Source: Methylibium sp. (GTDB taxonomy: Bacteria > Pseudomonadota > Gammaproteobacteria > Burkholderiales > Burkholderiaceae_C). Taken from it: 41,283 nucleotides of DNA. The translations under genes and the position numbers were made by a program. Below are positions 24,704-32,484 of the stretch, in pieces. Below the pieces are notes generated by a model. That model worked only from the letters and a program-made list of their open reading frames with translations, searched no databases and was not told the origin of the DNA. The DNA lies in NCBI GenBank assembly GCA_013824165.1, contig PNNH01000103.1:1-41283 (forward strand). The letters run 5' to 3'. The stretch's first letter is position 1, and each line of letters begins with the position of its first letter.

Positions 24704-24729
24704 GGGGCGCCTGGATAACCAGGTGCCCC
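24704..24729 (+). other. Strong RNA hairpin after the capsid gene
   Basis: GGGGCGCCTGG-ATAA-CCAGGTGCCCC, an 11-bp stem with one G-T pair, between the capsid stop and the next start. No T tract follows, so it may stabilise or process the abundant capsid message rather than end it. Confidence 0.5.
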
Positions 24730-24756
24730 GGGCGGGTTGGGCACAAAGGAGCAACG

Positions 24757-25101
24757 ATGGGCAAGCGATTCGTATCGAACAACACAGCCTCCCCGATCTT
24801 CGTGGGCGGCATGATGATCCCTGCCGGCGATGGCCGTGATGTGGACGAGATCTTCCTGGAGCCGGAAGACCAGCTGCAAGAGACGCTGGCCGAGACCGAC
24901 CCGCACGCCGCACTGCGCGAGCTGCAGAAGAAATCGGTCAAGGACATCACCGCGCAGCTGCCCGCGCTGAGCGATGAAGACCTGATCACCCTCGAAGCCA
25001 TCGAGGGCGAGGACGGAAAGTCCCGCAGCACGCTGCTGGCCGCGATTGCCGAAGTGCAGCTGCAGCGCGCCCAGGCCAAGTCCGGCGGCGAGCCGACCTG
25101 A
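24757..25101 (+). CDS. Small phage head-region protein with HeH/SAP-like helix pair
   Basis: 114 residues. The N-terminus, SNNTASPIFVGGMMIPAGDGRDVDEIFLEPEDQL, is beta-like; the C-terminal part, LRELQKKSVKDITAQLPALSDEDLITLEAIEGEDGKSRSTLLAAIAEVQLQRAQ, looks like a helix-extended-loop-helix module found in small phage head proteins. Function unknown; its position directly after the capsid gene suggests head decoration or head completion. AAAGGAG precedes the ATG with good spacing. Confidence 0.7.
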   Translation: MGKRFVSNNTASPIFVGGMMIPAGDGRDVDEIFLEPEDQLQETLAETDPHAALRELQKKSVKDITAQLPALSDEDLITLEAIEGEDGKSRSTLLAAIAEVQLQRAQAKSGGEPT

Positions 25102-25117
25102 GGTGGGTGAGGCAGCG

Positions 25118-25747
25118 ATGACCGGCCTGATGACCCGCGACAGCCTGGTGGCCGACCTGAAAAGGTCGGTGCACGACGCTGCCGGCGTGTTCGATGCGCC
25201 GGGCGACGCCGACTGGCTGCGTATCCTCGGCACGGCCCTGACGGCCATGCAGGACAAGCGGCCCCGCACGTTGCTGGGCAGCGTGGATCTGCAGGCCGAT
25301 GAGCCTGTCTATGCGCTCGCGCCGGCCAGCGTGCCGGACTTTGCCGCCTTCAAGACCTACCTGTGGGCCAGCCGGCCGCTCAAACCCTGGGCACCCGGCT
25401 ACCCTGGCGCGCTGCCACGGGTCAGCGCCGTGCAGTCTGGCGGCGCCTGGCAGCTGGCCTTCGACCCTGCGCCTTGCCAGGCGCATCTGAACGCCTACGG
25501 CAGCAGCTTCAAGTTCTGGTACTACGGCGTGCACAAGATCGGCGAGGAGGCCGCCGCCACCACGCTGGATGCCAGCGACCGGCCTCTGCTGCTGCTGCGT
25601 GCGCAGGCCGAGGTGATGCGAGAACTGACCCTGCGCAACGTCAACAAGCCCGTGCAGCTGCGCGATGGCTTCAGCGGCACGCCGCGCAACAGCACGCCAG
25701 CCGCGCTGTACGAGGCGCTGCTGAACGAATGGCGGGAGGCTCAGTGA
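25118..25747 (+). CDS. Phage neck/adaptor-position protein, function unknown
   Basis: 209 residues, no named family recognised. It has a helical N-terminus (MTRDSLVADLKRSVHDAAGVFDAPGDADWLRILGTALTAMQ), a beta-rich centre with many Pro and Trp, and the C-terminal helices EVMRELTLRNVNKPVQLRDGF and PAALYEALLNEWREA. Its order, after capsid and before tail-completion genes, fits a head-tail connector. ATG 25118 follows GTGAGG; the stop overlaps the next GTG start (GTGA). Related to DUF6682-like adaptor proteins only by position. Confidence 0.65.
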   Translation: MTGLMTRDSLVADLKRSVHDAAGVFDAPGDADWLRILGTALTAMQDKRPRTLLGSVDLQADEPVYALAPASVPDFAAFKTYLWASRPLKPWAPGYPGALPRVSAVQSGGAWQLAFDPAPCQAHLNAYGSSFKFWYYGVHKIGEEAAATTLDASDRPLLLLRAQAEVMRELTLRNVNKPVQLRDGFSGTPRNSTPAALYEALLNEWREAQ

Positions 25748-26325
25748 AGCTGGAGCACAACGCCCACCAGGTGGCGCAGCGCTACCGCAATGCGGCCCAG
25801 GCCGTGCGGACTGAGCTGGGGCGCGAGCTGGTCAGCCTGGCCGAACTGGTGGCGGCGCGCATGCGCGTGGCGGCGCCAAAGTTCCGCAGCACCACCGCCA
25901 ACAGCGTGCGCGTGACGGCCGAGGGCTCGCTGCGCTACTTCGTCGGCCCGCACACCGACTACGCCCTGTGGCTGGAACGAGGCCGCAAGCCGGGCAAGGG
26001 CCTGCCTCGGTTCTTCGACCCGGCTGCCGCCGGCGCCGTGGCCTGGCTGGAGGCGCAACCCGTGGTGGTGGGCCCGAACGGCCCGCTGCGGCCCGGCAGC
26101 GGGCGTCGCGCCCGCCGCGGCAGCGCCCGTCGCCAGCGTGAAGAGCTGGCGCTGCGCGATCGCTACATGGCCTGGTCGCGCCATGTGAAGGCGCAGGGCA
26201 TTCGCCCGCACCCCTTTGTGAAGCCCACGGCCGATGCCATGAGTGGGCAGGTGCATCAGCTCCTGCTTGCGGCCGTGCGCCGCGGCGTGCAGGCCTTCAA
26301 CAGCAGCCGGAGCAGCGCATTGTGA
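25744..26325 (+). CDS. HK97 gp10-like / minor tail protein Z-like tail-completion protein
   Basis: 193 residues. The start VKLEHNAHQVAQRYRNAAQAVRTELGRELVSLAELVAARMRVAAPK followed by TTANSVRVTAEGSLRYFVGPHTDYALWLERGRKPGKGLPRFF matches the general gp10-like pattern: a long N-terminal helix, beta strands with the tail-completion Y-x-x-W/F-x-E-x-G motif, and IRPHPFVKPTADAM at the end. It probably joins the tail to the connector. It starts at GTG 25744 inside the previous stop and ends in the next GTG start (GTGA both times). Confidence 0.75.
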   Translation: MKLEHNAHQVAQRYRNAAQAVRTELGRELVSLAELVAARMRVAAPKFRSTTANSVRVTAEGSLRYFVGPHTDYALWLERGRKPGKGLPRFFDPAAAGAVAWLEAQPVVVGPNGPLRPGSGRRARRGSARRQREELALRDRYMAWSRHVKAQGIRPHPFVKPTADAMSGQVHQLLLAAVRRGVQAFNSSRSSAL

Positions 26326-26747
26326 GCGAGAGCCGACGCGAGACTGTGCTGGACGCGATCAAGGCCTCGCTTGCCGCCATGTGCCCGGGCCGCCATGTCG
26401 AGCGCGGCCTGCAGGACCCGGCGCAGCTGGGCGACACGCTGCTGGCCCGCGGCGTGATGGCCATCGTGGCGCAAGAGACCGAAAAGTGGCTGAACTACCC
26501 GCAGCGCGAGGCCGAATCCGGCACGCTGCGCTTTTCCGTGATCTTCCACTGCCTGCCGTCGCCCAACGCCAGCACGCTGGACGTCGAGCGCGCCGAGGGC
26601 GAGGCCGAGGAGCAGCTGCTGGCCTGGTGCCGCAGCGTGCGGCCGGAACCCATCGACACCGTATTCCCGCGCCGGGCCACCTACAGCCGCGGACTGGATG
26701 CACCGCTGGCCTGGCTGGTGATGGAGATGGAGGCCGCGTATGTCTGA
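26322..26747 (+). CDS. Tail-terminator-position phage protein
   Basis: 141 residues: MSESRRETVLDAIKASLAAMCPGRHVERGLQDPAQLGDTLLARGVMAIVAQETEKWLNYPQREAESGTLRFSVIFHC...LDAPLAWLVMEMEAAYV. The pattern of an N-terminal helix, a central beta sheet and a final strand, with its place between the gp10-like gene and the tail tube, fits a lambda U-like tail terminator. No strong motif confirms this. The GTG start overlaps the preceding stop; the next gene starts 8 nt before its stop. Confidence 0.6.
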   Translation: MSESRRETVLDAIKASLAAMCPGRHVERGLQDPAQLGDTLLARGVMAIVAQETEKWLNYPQREAESGTLRFSVIFHCLPSPNASTLDVERAEGEAEEQLLAWCRSVRPEPIDTVFPRRATYSRGLDAPLAWLVMEMEAAYV

Positions 26748-27105
26748 ACGCAAGGGAACCCTGGTGCACGGATTGCAGAACGCCGTCGACGAGACCAGCC
26801 TGTGGCTGCTGTTTGCCCTGATCGGCGGCGCCGGCGCCTCGATGCTGGCGCTGGGCATGCTGCTGCGCAGCAACCAGACGCTGACCCGCCGCGTGGTGCT
26901 CGGCACCCTGCTGCACAGCGTGGCCTGGGGTGCGGCAGTTTTCATGATGGGCTTCAGCCGCTTTGGCGCTGACGTGCCCCTGCTGCTGGGGTTGAGCATC
27001 TTCAGCGGCATGGGTGCGGCCAGCTTCATCGACCTGGTGCTGCTGCTGGTGAAGCAGCGGCTGGGCATAAGCGTGACGATCAACCCGCCTTCGAAAGACG
27101 CCTGA
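26740..27105 (+). CDS. Holin-like membrane protein
   Basis: 121 residues with three hydrophobic segments, LWLLFALIGGAGASMLALGMLL, VLGTLLHSVAWGAAVFMMGF and LLGLSIFSGMGAASFIDLVLLLV, an N-out basic start and a short polar tail. Three-helix proteins of this size are typical phage holins (P1 LydA/S-type). It lies unusually among tail genes, away from the endolysin-holin fusion at 20550, so the phage may have two hole-forming proteins. Holin function is inferred from topology. Confidence 0.65.
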   Translation: MSERKGTLVHGLQNAVDETSLWLLFALIGGAGASMLALGMLLRSNQTLTRRVVLGTLLHSVAWGAAVFMMGFSRFGADVPLLLGLSIFSGMGAASFIDLVLLLVKQRLGISVTINPPSKDA

Positions 27106-27106
27106 C

Positions 27107-27259
27107 ATGAACGAGAAGAACAGCCCGCAAGAATCCCCGCTGCCCTTGCCGCCCAGCGGTGGCAGTTGGGTGCGCAACCCGGACGGCTCGCTGAGCCGCG
27201 AGTCTGGCACCGAGTCGCCGCAAGGTGACAGCGCCGTCGAGCAACCCCAAGAGGAGTGA
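27107..27259 (+). CDS. 50-residue phage protein
   Basis: MNEKNSPQESPLPLPPSGGSWVRNPDGSLSRESG..., hydrophilic and Pro/Ser/Glu-rich. The SGGSWVRNPDGSL segment recurs in short proteins next to tail-tube genes in related phages, as far as I recall. It fills the gap between the holin-like gene and the tail tube, with the stop 6 nt before the tail-tube ATG and its GAGGAG end serving as that gene's ribosome site. No function is known. Confidence 0.65.
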   Translation: MNEKNSPQESPLPLPPSGGSWVRNPDGSLSRESGTESPQGDSAVEQPQEE

Positions 27260-27265
27260 TCCACC

Positions 27266-28201
27266 ATGAAATACCTGCGTCAATTGCTGCTGGCCAAGCT
27301 GGAGCCGCTTGTTTCCTACGGGGTCGACTCGGTGCCCACTGCCGCTGCCAACTGGCTGGCCGTGCAGGACATCGACGCCAACCCCGTGGAGATGTCCACC
27401 GATGATCAGAAGGTGGTGTCCGGCAAGTACGGCCAGGACGAGAAGATCGTGGGCGGCATCTGGAGCACCATCAGCTTCGACATGCCGCTGCGTGGCGGCG
27501 GAGAGCCCCTGGGCACGGCAGGAACCGCGCCGAACTTCGACGTGATCCTGCGCGCATGCGGCATGGCCCGCACCGTGACGGCCGGCATCAGTGTGGCCTA
27601 CACGCCCATCGAGAGCGACGAAGAGAGCGCCACCGTCTACTTCTACCAAGACAAGGTACTGAACAAGATGGTGGGCGTGCGCGGGAGCTGGGAACTGAAG
27701 TTCAACAGCCAGAAGCAGGCGCTGCTGGGCTTCAAGGGCATGGGCTTGCGCGTGCCGATGACCGACGAGACGCTGCCATCTCCCACCATCCCGACGTTGC
27801 CGCGCCCGGTGGCAATGAACAGGGCCAACACCGCGCTCAGCTTCGGCGCGCTGGGCGCCAGGCTGAGCAGCTTCACGATCAACCAGGGTAACGATGTCCA
27901 GTACCGCAACCTCACGAACCGTGAGGACATCGTGATCGTGGACCGCAACAGCACCGGCCAGGTCAGCATCGAGATGCCCACCGTGGCCGAGAAGGATTTC
28001 CTGGGTCCCAACGGCATCATCAGCACGGCCGCGACCGATGCACTGTCCATCACGCATGGCACCGTGCCCGGCAACATCGTGCAAGTCGCCATCCCGAAGG
28101 CGCAGATCCTGAAGCCGAAAAACGCGAACGAGCAAGGCCAGGTGATGCTGGGCTGCGAGCTGCACATCATCCGCAACGACATCACCCTGACCTTCAAGTG
28201 A
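27266..28201 (+). CDS. Major tail tube protein
   Basis: 311 residues, beta-rich throughout: MKYLRQLLLAKLEPLVSYGVDSVPTAAANWLAVQDIDANPVEMSTDD, LRGGGEPLGTAGTAPNFDVILRACGM, VYFYQDKVLNKMVGVRGSWELKFNSQKQALLGFKGMGL, and AIPKAQILKPKNANEQGQVMLGCELHIIRNDITLTFK. The pattern of an outer strand pair, GxAP..D.ll+acG and a C-terminal domain matches siphovirus tail tube proteins. It is immediately followed by the tail-assembly chaperone, the standard order. The ribosome site is GAGGAG at 27250-27255. Confidence 0.9.
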   Translation: MKYLRQLLLAKLEPLVSYGVDSVPTAAANWLAVQDIDANPVEMSTDDQKVVSGKYGQDEKIVGGIWSTISFDMPLRGGGEPLGTAGTAPNFDVILRACGMARTVTAGISVAYTPIESDEESATVYFYQDKVLNKMVGVRGSWELKFNSQKQALLGFKGMGLRVPMTDETLPSPTIPTLPRPVAMNRANTALSFGALGARLSSFTINQGNDVQYRNLTNREDIVIVDRNSTGQVSIEMPTVAEKDFLGPNGIISTAATDALSITHGTVPGNIVQVAIPKAQILKPKNANEQGQVMLGCELHIIRNDITLTFK

Positions 28202-28611
28202 GCACGATGAGCGACGACAAGAACCACACATCAAGCGCACCGGCTGGAGATCTGGAGTTCGTGCTGGGCAGCGACCCGGTCGAGTTCACCTGGACGGTGC
28301 GCGTGCCTGTGCCGGCCGCTGACGACTACCGCTTCGCGCAGCTGCCGCTGAACTTCATCGCGGTGGATCAGGACGAGCTCGATCGCATGCAGGGCCGCGG
28401 ACTGAAACAGGGCGAGGTCCCGCCGACCGACATGGAGATCTGCCAAGGCGTGGTGCGCGGTTGGCCGTCCATGAAAAACAAAGCCGGCGAGGAGGTGTCA
28501 TTCAGCGCGCAGTCCTTGGCGGGCCTGCTCAGGGCTCCCATGGTGCGCGCCGCCATCGTGGCCACCTACCTGGCCGCCATGTCCGGGATGGCCGCACGAA
28601 AAAACGTCTAG
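28198..28611 (+). CDS. Tail assembly chaperone, G-type
   Basis: 137 residues. Corresponds by position and frameshift to lambda gpG: the C-terminus WPSMKNKAGEEVSFSAQSLAGLLRAPMVRAAIVATYLAAMSGMAARKNV is helical and short of the T part. The GTG start overlaps the tail tube stop (GTGA); an ATG at 28207 is the alternative. The protein coats the tape measure during tail assembly together with its longer frameshifted form and is absent from the mature virion. Confidence 0.85.
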   Translation: MSTMSDDKNHTSSAPAGDLEFVLGSDPVEFTWTVRVPVPAADDYRFAQLPLNFIAVDQDELDRMQGRGLKQGEVPPTDMEICQGVVRGWPSMKNKAGEEVSFSAQSLAGLLRAPMVRAAIVATYLAAMSGMAARKNV

Positions 28612-28650
28612 AGGCCGCCCGGCGCTGGGCATCCAGCAAGCGGGGCGGCC
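28599..28650 (+). promoter_or_regulatory. Programmed -1 ribosomal frameshift signal
   Basis: The heptamer A AAA AAC (28599-28605) lies in the zero frame as CGA AAA AAC, two codons before the TAG. Seven nt later a hairpin begins: 5' arm GGCCGCCC (28613-28620), 3' arm GGGCGGCC (28643-28650), with an inner stem GCTGG-GCAT-CCAGC (28624-28637). Slippery site, spacer and structure are all of the textbook kind. Confidence 0.92.
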
Positions 28651-28991
28651 GCGTGGTGGACCAGCGGGCCGAGGAGCTGCGGGCCCAAGGGCTGGACGAA
28701 GACGCCGTGCGCGCCTGGCTGGCCGCCGAGGATGGCGAAGACCCGAGGGCCCAGGCGGCCGAGTCAGCGCAATTCGTGGTGTGGCCGGCCAACTGGCCCG
28801 CGCTGCGTGTGTGGATGGCGGTTCAGCACCAGTGGCGATTCCTTGGCGGGCGCCCGCAGGGCCTGAGGCTGGGCGACGTGGATGTGGCGCTGCGCCGGCT
28901 GCGTGTCGACGACGCCGACACCGTCTTCGCTCAACTGCTGGAGATGCAAGAAGCGGCACTGGAGGTATTCGATGAGCAGCGGCAACACTGA
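28602..28991 (+). CDS. Tail assembly chaperone, T extension (GT product by -1 frameshift)
   Basis: Reached after slippage at AAAAAAC; it adds RLEAARRWASSKRGGRVVDQRAEELRAQGLDEDAVRAWLAAEDGEDPRAQAAESAQFVVWPANWPALRVWMAVQHQWRFLGGRPQGLRLGDVDVALRRL to the G part, giving a fusion of roughly 265 residues. The frame has no start codon with a ribosome site of its own near the junction, supporting frameshift expression. Its VWPANWPALRVWMAVQHQWR segment is the membrane-tail-protein-binding-like part common to GT extensions. It overlaps the tape measure start by 20 nt. Confidence 0.85.
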   Translation, partial: KRLEAARRWASSKRGGRVVDQRAEELRAQGLDEDAVRAWLAAEDGEDPRAQAAESAQFVVWPANWPALRVWMAVQHQWRFLGGRPQGLRLGDVDVALRRLRVDDADTVFAQLLEMQEAALEVFDEQRQH

Positions 28992-31812
28992 AGAACTTGG
29001 CATCCGCCTGCGCGCCGACGGCGTGCCGGAGACAACCAATGGCCTCGCGCTGGCCGGCCAGGCGATGGATGGCCTGGGCAAGAAGGCCGATGCCACCGTG
29101 CCGCCGTTGGCCCGCGTCGGCAAGACCGCCAAGGAAACCCAAGCCGCGATGCGGCTGCTGCCGGCCCAGATCACTGACGTGGTGACCTCTCTGGCCAGCG
29201 GCCAGCCAGCCTGGCTGGTTGCGATCCAGCAGGGGGGGCAACTGAAGGACAGCTTTGGTGGCATCGGGCCGATGTGGAAGGCCATCTCTGCCGCTGCGAC
29301 GCCGTTGCGCGTTGGTCTCCTCGGGGTCGGCAGCGCAATCGGTGTCCTGGTGCTTGCGCACCAGCAGGGACAGCGCGAGGCCCAGGCGCACGCACGTGCG
29401 CTGATCATGACCGGGAACGCCGCTGGAACATCTGCCGACGCGCTCGCTACGATGGCGCGCAATGTAAGCGATGTTGCCGGCACTCGGGGTAAGGCCTCGC
29501 AGGCGCTGACAGAGCTAGCTGGCACTGGCGAAGTTGGCGCCAGGAACCTGGAGCGTTTTGCCGCCGTCGCCGTCAGTATGGAGCGTGAGATTGGCGAGCC
29601 GTTGACCGAAACGGCCCGCAAGTTCGCCGAGCTCGGGCGTGCGCCGCTTGAGGCGTCGGTCCGGCTCAATCGTGGCTTGAACTACCTTACTGCAAGCGTC
29701 TATGACCAGATCCGGGCGCTGCAGGCCGAGGGGCGGGTGGTTGAGGCCGGTGCTCTGGCCCAGCAGACCTATGCCGACGCCATGGCATCGCGTACGACAG
29801 CCGTGCGGGCAAACCTCGGCCTGCTTGAGCGCGGATGGCGAGGCATCGGAGACGGAGCCAAGTGGGCTTGGGACAAGATGCTAGACGTCGGCCGTGAGCA
29901 GACCCTGCAAGAGCGCTTGGATGCCATCAACAAGATCCTGAACGGAAAGAAGGGCTGGGGGCGACTTGGTGGCCCGTTGGGTGACCAGGCGCAGCGTGAA
30001 AACGAACGCACTTTCGGACCACAGCGGGACGCTATCAACCGTTCGATGCTCAACGCTGTAGAGCAAGGCATGCAGGCCTCTGGCGCCGTTGAACAAGCTC
30101 AGCGCGAACTGCGCCAGCGCGAGGCTGGCTTTGTCGATGCGCAGAACGCTGTCTCGGTGGCGAGCGCGCGCGCAGCGGCTACTCAGCGCGAGTCAATTGC
30201 TGCCGTCGAACTTGCCCGCGCACAATCCAACGCCACTTCCCGCGAAACGCTGGTTAAGCGCGAGATGGCCACGCTTGAGTACCTGCGTGAGCGTGATGCC
30301 GCGTCCACGGCTGACTACTACGAGCGCAAGCGAGATCTGGAGGTTAAGGCGCTGCAGAGTCAGATCAGCGTGGTTGACCAGCAGCTCAACGCCGAGCAGC
30401 GCCTGCTGCAGGTCCGCAAGACCTTGGTAGACGCGCAGATCGAAGCAGAGCAGCGACGGAAGCCGGACAACGAGATTCAGTCCAGCCAGCAGCAGGCCAG
30501 GCTGATCGAACTGAATGCCCAGAAGACAGATCTGCAGTTGCAGTCGGAGCAGCGGCTGATTGAGTTGCGAGCCAAGCGCCGCGATCTGACCGCCCAGCAG
30601 AGCGCCGCCGAGGTCGATGCACTGCGCAACATCGAGCGCGCTAGCTCCGGGTCCACAGATCGCTTTATTGACGATGTGAATCAGCGCCGCCAGGCGCTGG
30701 CCCAATTCAGCGAGCAGCTGCGCGCCGGCAATGCCTCTCAACGTGTGGACTTGATCGCAGACCCCTACGCTCGCACCGTTGCCAGAGCGAAGCTGGATGT
30801 TGCGGAGCTTGAGCGAATCCACCGCGACTACGTGTCTGGGTTGAAGGCTCGCTTGGCAGCACTCGAGGTGATTCAGCCCGAAGCGGCAGAAGCCGTTCGG
30901 CAGGAGATCGTTGATACCGAGCAGCGTAAGGCCGACGCCATCGTGCTGATCAATCGCCGCCTGGCAGAAGACCTTAAGCCTGAGTGGCAGCGGATGCTGG
31001 AGTCCTGGCAGGACCATACGCGGCTGATGCGCGAGGCCTATGACGACTTCCAGACCGGGTGGCTGCGATCGGGAGAGGATGCCTGGGTTCAGTACATGCG
31101 AACCGGGAAGCTCAGCTTGTCATCGCTGAAGGATTTTGCGATGGGCGAGCTTGGCAAGCTGATGTTCCGCCAGTCAGGCGCTCCGCTGATGAGTCAGATC
31201 GGGAGCAGCCTGGCCAACCTGCTGGGCATCACCGGCGGTGATGGATCTGCCGCCGGTGCCGCAACGGAGATCGCAACACGCACCGCCCTGAATGCCTCGC
31301 TCAACATTGGCACGATGTCGGTCAATAACCTAGCCACTGCTGCAGCCAATGCAGCCGCGGCTCTGGCTTCCATGGCAGGCAGTGGTGGTGGATCTGGATC
31401 CAGCTGGCTGAGCTTGGTAGGGAATCTCTTCTCTAGCGGAATGAGCGTCGATACCGGCGGCTATGGAATGACGCCCGGGGACGGCAGCGTCGTACTGCCG
31501 ACGCGTGGTGGCGCAGCTTTTGGCGGGAATGTGAAGCGCGGCAGTGTTCTCGAAGTCAACGAACGCGGCCCAGAGCTGCTGAGCACCGGCGGCAAGACTT
31601 TCCTAATGATGGGCGCCAACGACGGCTACGTGACACCCAATGGCGGCGCTGCACCGGCCGGCGGTGGCAACCGCACGGTGCACCTGAGCTTCAGCCCCGT
31701 CGTGAACATCGACAGCCGCACCGACCGTGCCGAAGTGGCCGCGCTGGTGAGCCGTTCGCTGGAGAGCTCGAAGGCCGAACTGCTGGAGATGATGGACCGC
31801 GGCATGGTCTGA
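28972..31812 (+). CDS. Tape measure protein (lambda H-like)
   Basis: 946 residues. The N-terminal part resembles lambda gpH (LPAQITDVVTSLASGQPAWLVAIQQGGQLKDSFGGIGPMWKAI, then helices with SAIGVLVLAHQQGQ), the middle (~370-640) is a long coiled coil rich in Gln, Glu and Arg, and the C-terminus has the conserved GELGKLMFRQ, RGGAAFGGNVKRGSVLEVNERGPELLSTGGKTFLMMGANDGYVTP segment. It sets the tail length and is probably cut at its C-terminus during assembly. ATG 28972 follows GGAGG with 6 nt spacing. Codon use in about 29.3-31.6 kb is less GC-biased than in its neighbours. Confidence 0.92.
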   Translation: MSSGNTEELGIRLRADGVPETTNGLALAGQAMDGLGKKADATVPPLARVGKTAKETQAAMRLLPAQITDVVTSLASGQPAWLVAIQQGGQLKDSFGGIGPMWKAISAAATPLRVGLLGVGSAIGVLVLAHQQGQREAQAHARALIMTGNAAGTSADALATMARNVSDVAGTRGKASQALTELAGTGEVGARNLERFAAVAVSMEREIGEPLTETARKFAELGRAPLEASVRLNRGLNYLTASVYDQIRALQAEGRVVEAGALAQQTYADAMASRTTAVRANLGLLERGWRGIGDGAKWAWDKMLDVGREQTLQERLDAINKILNGKKGWGRLGGPLGDQAQRENERTFGPQRDAINRSMLNAVEQGMQASGAVEQAQRELRQREAGFVDAQNAVSVASARAAATQRESIAAVELARAQSNATSRETLVKREMATLEYLRERDAASTADYYERKRDLEVKALQSQISVVDQQLNAEQRLLQVRKTLVDAQIEAEQRRKPDNEIQSSQQQARLIELNAQKTDLQLQSEQRLIELRAKRRDLTAQQSAAEVDALRNIERASSGSTDRFIDDVNQRRQALAQFSEQLRAGNASQRVDLIADPYARTVARAKLDVAELERIHRDYVSGLKARLAALEVIQPEAAEAVRQEIVDTEQRKADAIVLINRRLAEDLKPEWQRMLESWQDHTRLMREAYDDFQTGWLRSGEDAWVQYMRTGKLSLSSLKDFAMGELGKLMFRQSGAPLMSQIGSSLANLLGITGGDGSAAGAATEIATRTALNASLNIGTMSVNNLATAAANAAAALASMAGSGGGSGSSWLSLVGNLFSSGMSVDTGGYGMTPGDGSVVLPTRGGAAFGGNVKRGSVLEVNERGPELLSTGGKTFLMMGANDGYVTPNGGAAPAGGGNRTVHLSFSPVVNIDSRTDRAEVAALVSRSLESSKAELLEMMDRGMV

Positions 31813-31919
31813 ACGGCCGGCGCGCACCCCTGCCGGTGTCTTGCGGTCTCGCGGAGCATGAGTGCTGGCCCTGCTGATGTGGGGCGGTTTTCAGCACACC
31901 CCCACTGCGAGGTCACACC

Positions 31920-32183
31920 ATGCCACCCACCACCATGCGCGCCAAGTTCCAGGTTGCCAGCGTCGAGAGCTTCGGCACGTCCGAGAAGGTCAACTTCAGC
32001 GCCGTCTGCAAGTCGGGCGGCTACCCCGAAGACGGCAGCGACGAAGACAACACCTACGCCAAGTTCAGCCCCTCGGCCAGCTGCTCGATCCACATCGCCA
32101 ATCCGGCGCTGCTGGGCAAGTTCGAACCGGGCCAGAAGTTCTATGTCGACTTCACGCCGGCCGCTGAGCAGTCCGCGAGCTGA
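31920..32183 (+). CDS. Small phage protein, tandem paralogue 1
   Basis: 87 residues: MPPTTMRAKFQVASVESFGTSEKVNFSAVCKSGGYPEDGSDEDNTYAKFSPSASCSIHIANPALLGKFEPGQKFYVDFTPAAEQSAS. Beta-rich, no known family; it shares the RAKF start and the F.PG+.FYVDFTPA end with the next gene. Located between tape measure and fibre genes, it may be a minor tail or decoration protein. A good GAGGTCACACC precedes the ATG. Confidence 0.7.
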   Translation: MPPTTMRAKFQVASVESFGTSEKVNFSAVCKSGGYPEDGSDEDNTYAKFSPSASCSIHIANPALLGKFEPGQKFYVDFTPAAEQSAS

Positions 32184-32194
32184 GCAATTGTCAT

Positions 32195-32216
32195 CGGCCC
32201 AGCAAGCACTGGGCCG
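32195..32216 (+). terminator. Hairpin between the two paralogues
   Basis: CGGCCCAG-CAAGCA-CTGGGCCG, a perfect 8-bp stem followed by TATTC. It may attenuate transcription between the paralogues; the poor T tail makes it a weak terminator. Confidence 0.35.
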
Positions 32217-32244
32217 TATTCAAGGCATCAACTGAGGTCACCCC

Positions 32245-32484
32245 ATGCCAACCACCCGAGCCAAGTTCCGCTGCTTTCAAATCACTGACCCCGAAGGCGG
32301 CGTGCGATCCATCCAGCTGCAGGCCGTGTCCAGCGAAAGCACGCACAACGCTGCGCTGTTCATCGGCCCACCCAATGCCCACATCAATCTGGTGGCGCTC
32401 AACGCGGCAGCGGCTGAGCAGTTCGCGCCTGGCCGTGAGTTCTATGTCGACTTCACGCCGGCCGACGCCCCAGCCGCCGGCTAA
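32245..32484 (+). CDS. Small phage protein, tandem paralogue 2
   Basis: 79 residues: MPTTRAKFRCFQITDPEGGVRSIQLQAVSSESTHNAALFIGPPNAHINLVALNAAAAEQFAPGREFYVDFTPADAPAAG. It aligns with the preceding 87-residue protein at both ends, and the DNA is identical for 27 nt at the 3' end (32137-32163 and 32438-32464) and nearly so around the start, GAGGTCACCCCATGCC. The pair is a tandem duplication including the ribosome site. Function unknown. Confidence 0.7.
   Translation: MPTTRAKFRCFQITDPEGGVRSIQLQAVSSESTHNAALFIGPPNAHINLVALNAAAAEQFAPGREFYVDFTPADAPAAG

Noticed and set aside
22804-25269. 821-codon open frame on the minus strand opposite the capsid gene
   Set aside because: It is antisense to a well-supported gene, has a low-complexity His/Arg/Val/Gln-rich product typical of shadow frames in GC-rich DNA, and no ribosome site.
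28461-28991. Independent gene starting at 28461 in the -1 frame
   Set aside because: The part before 28600 is the shadow of the G gene; the frameshift signal explains how the rest is translated.
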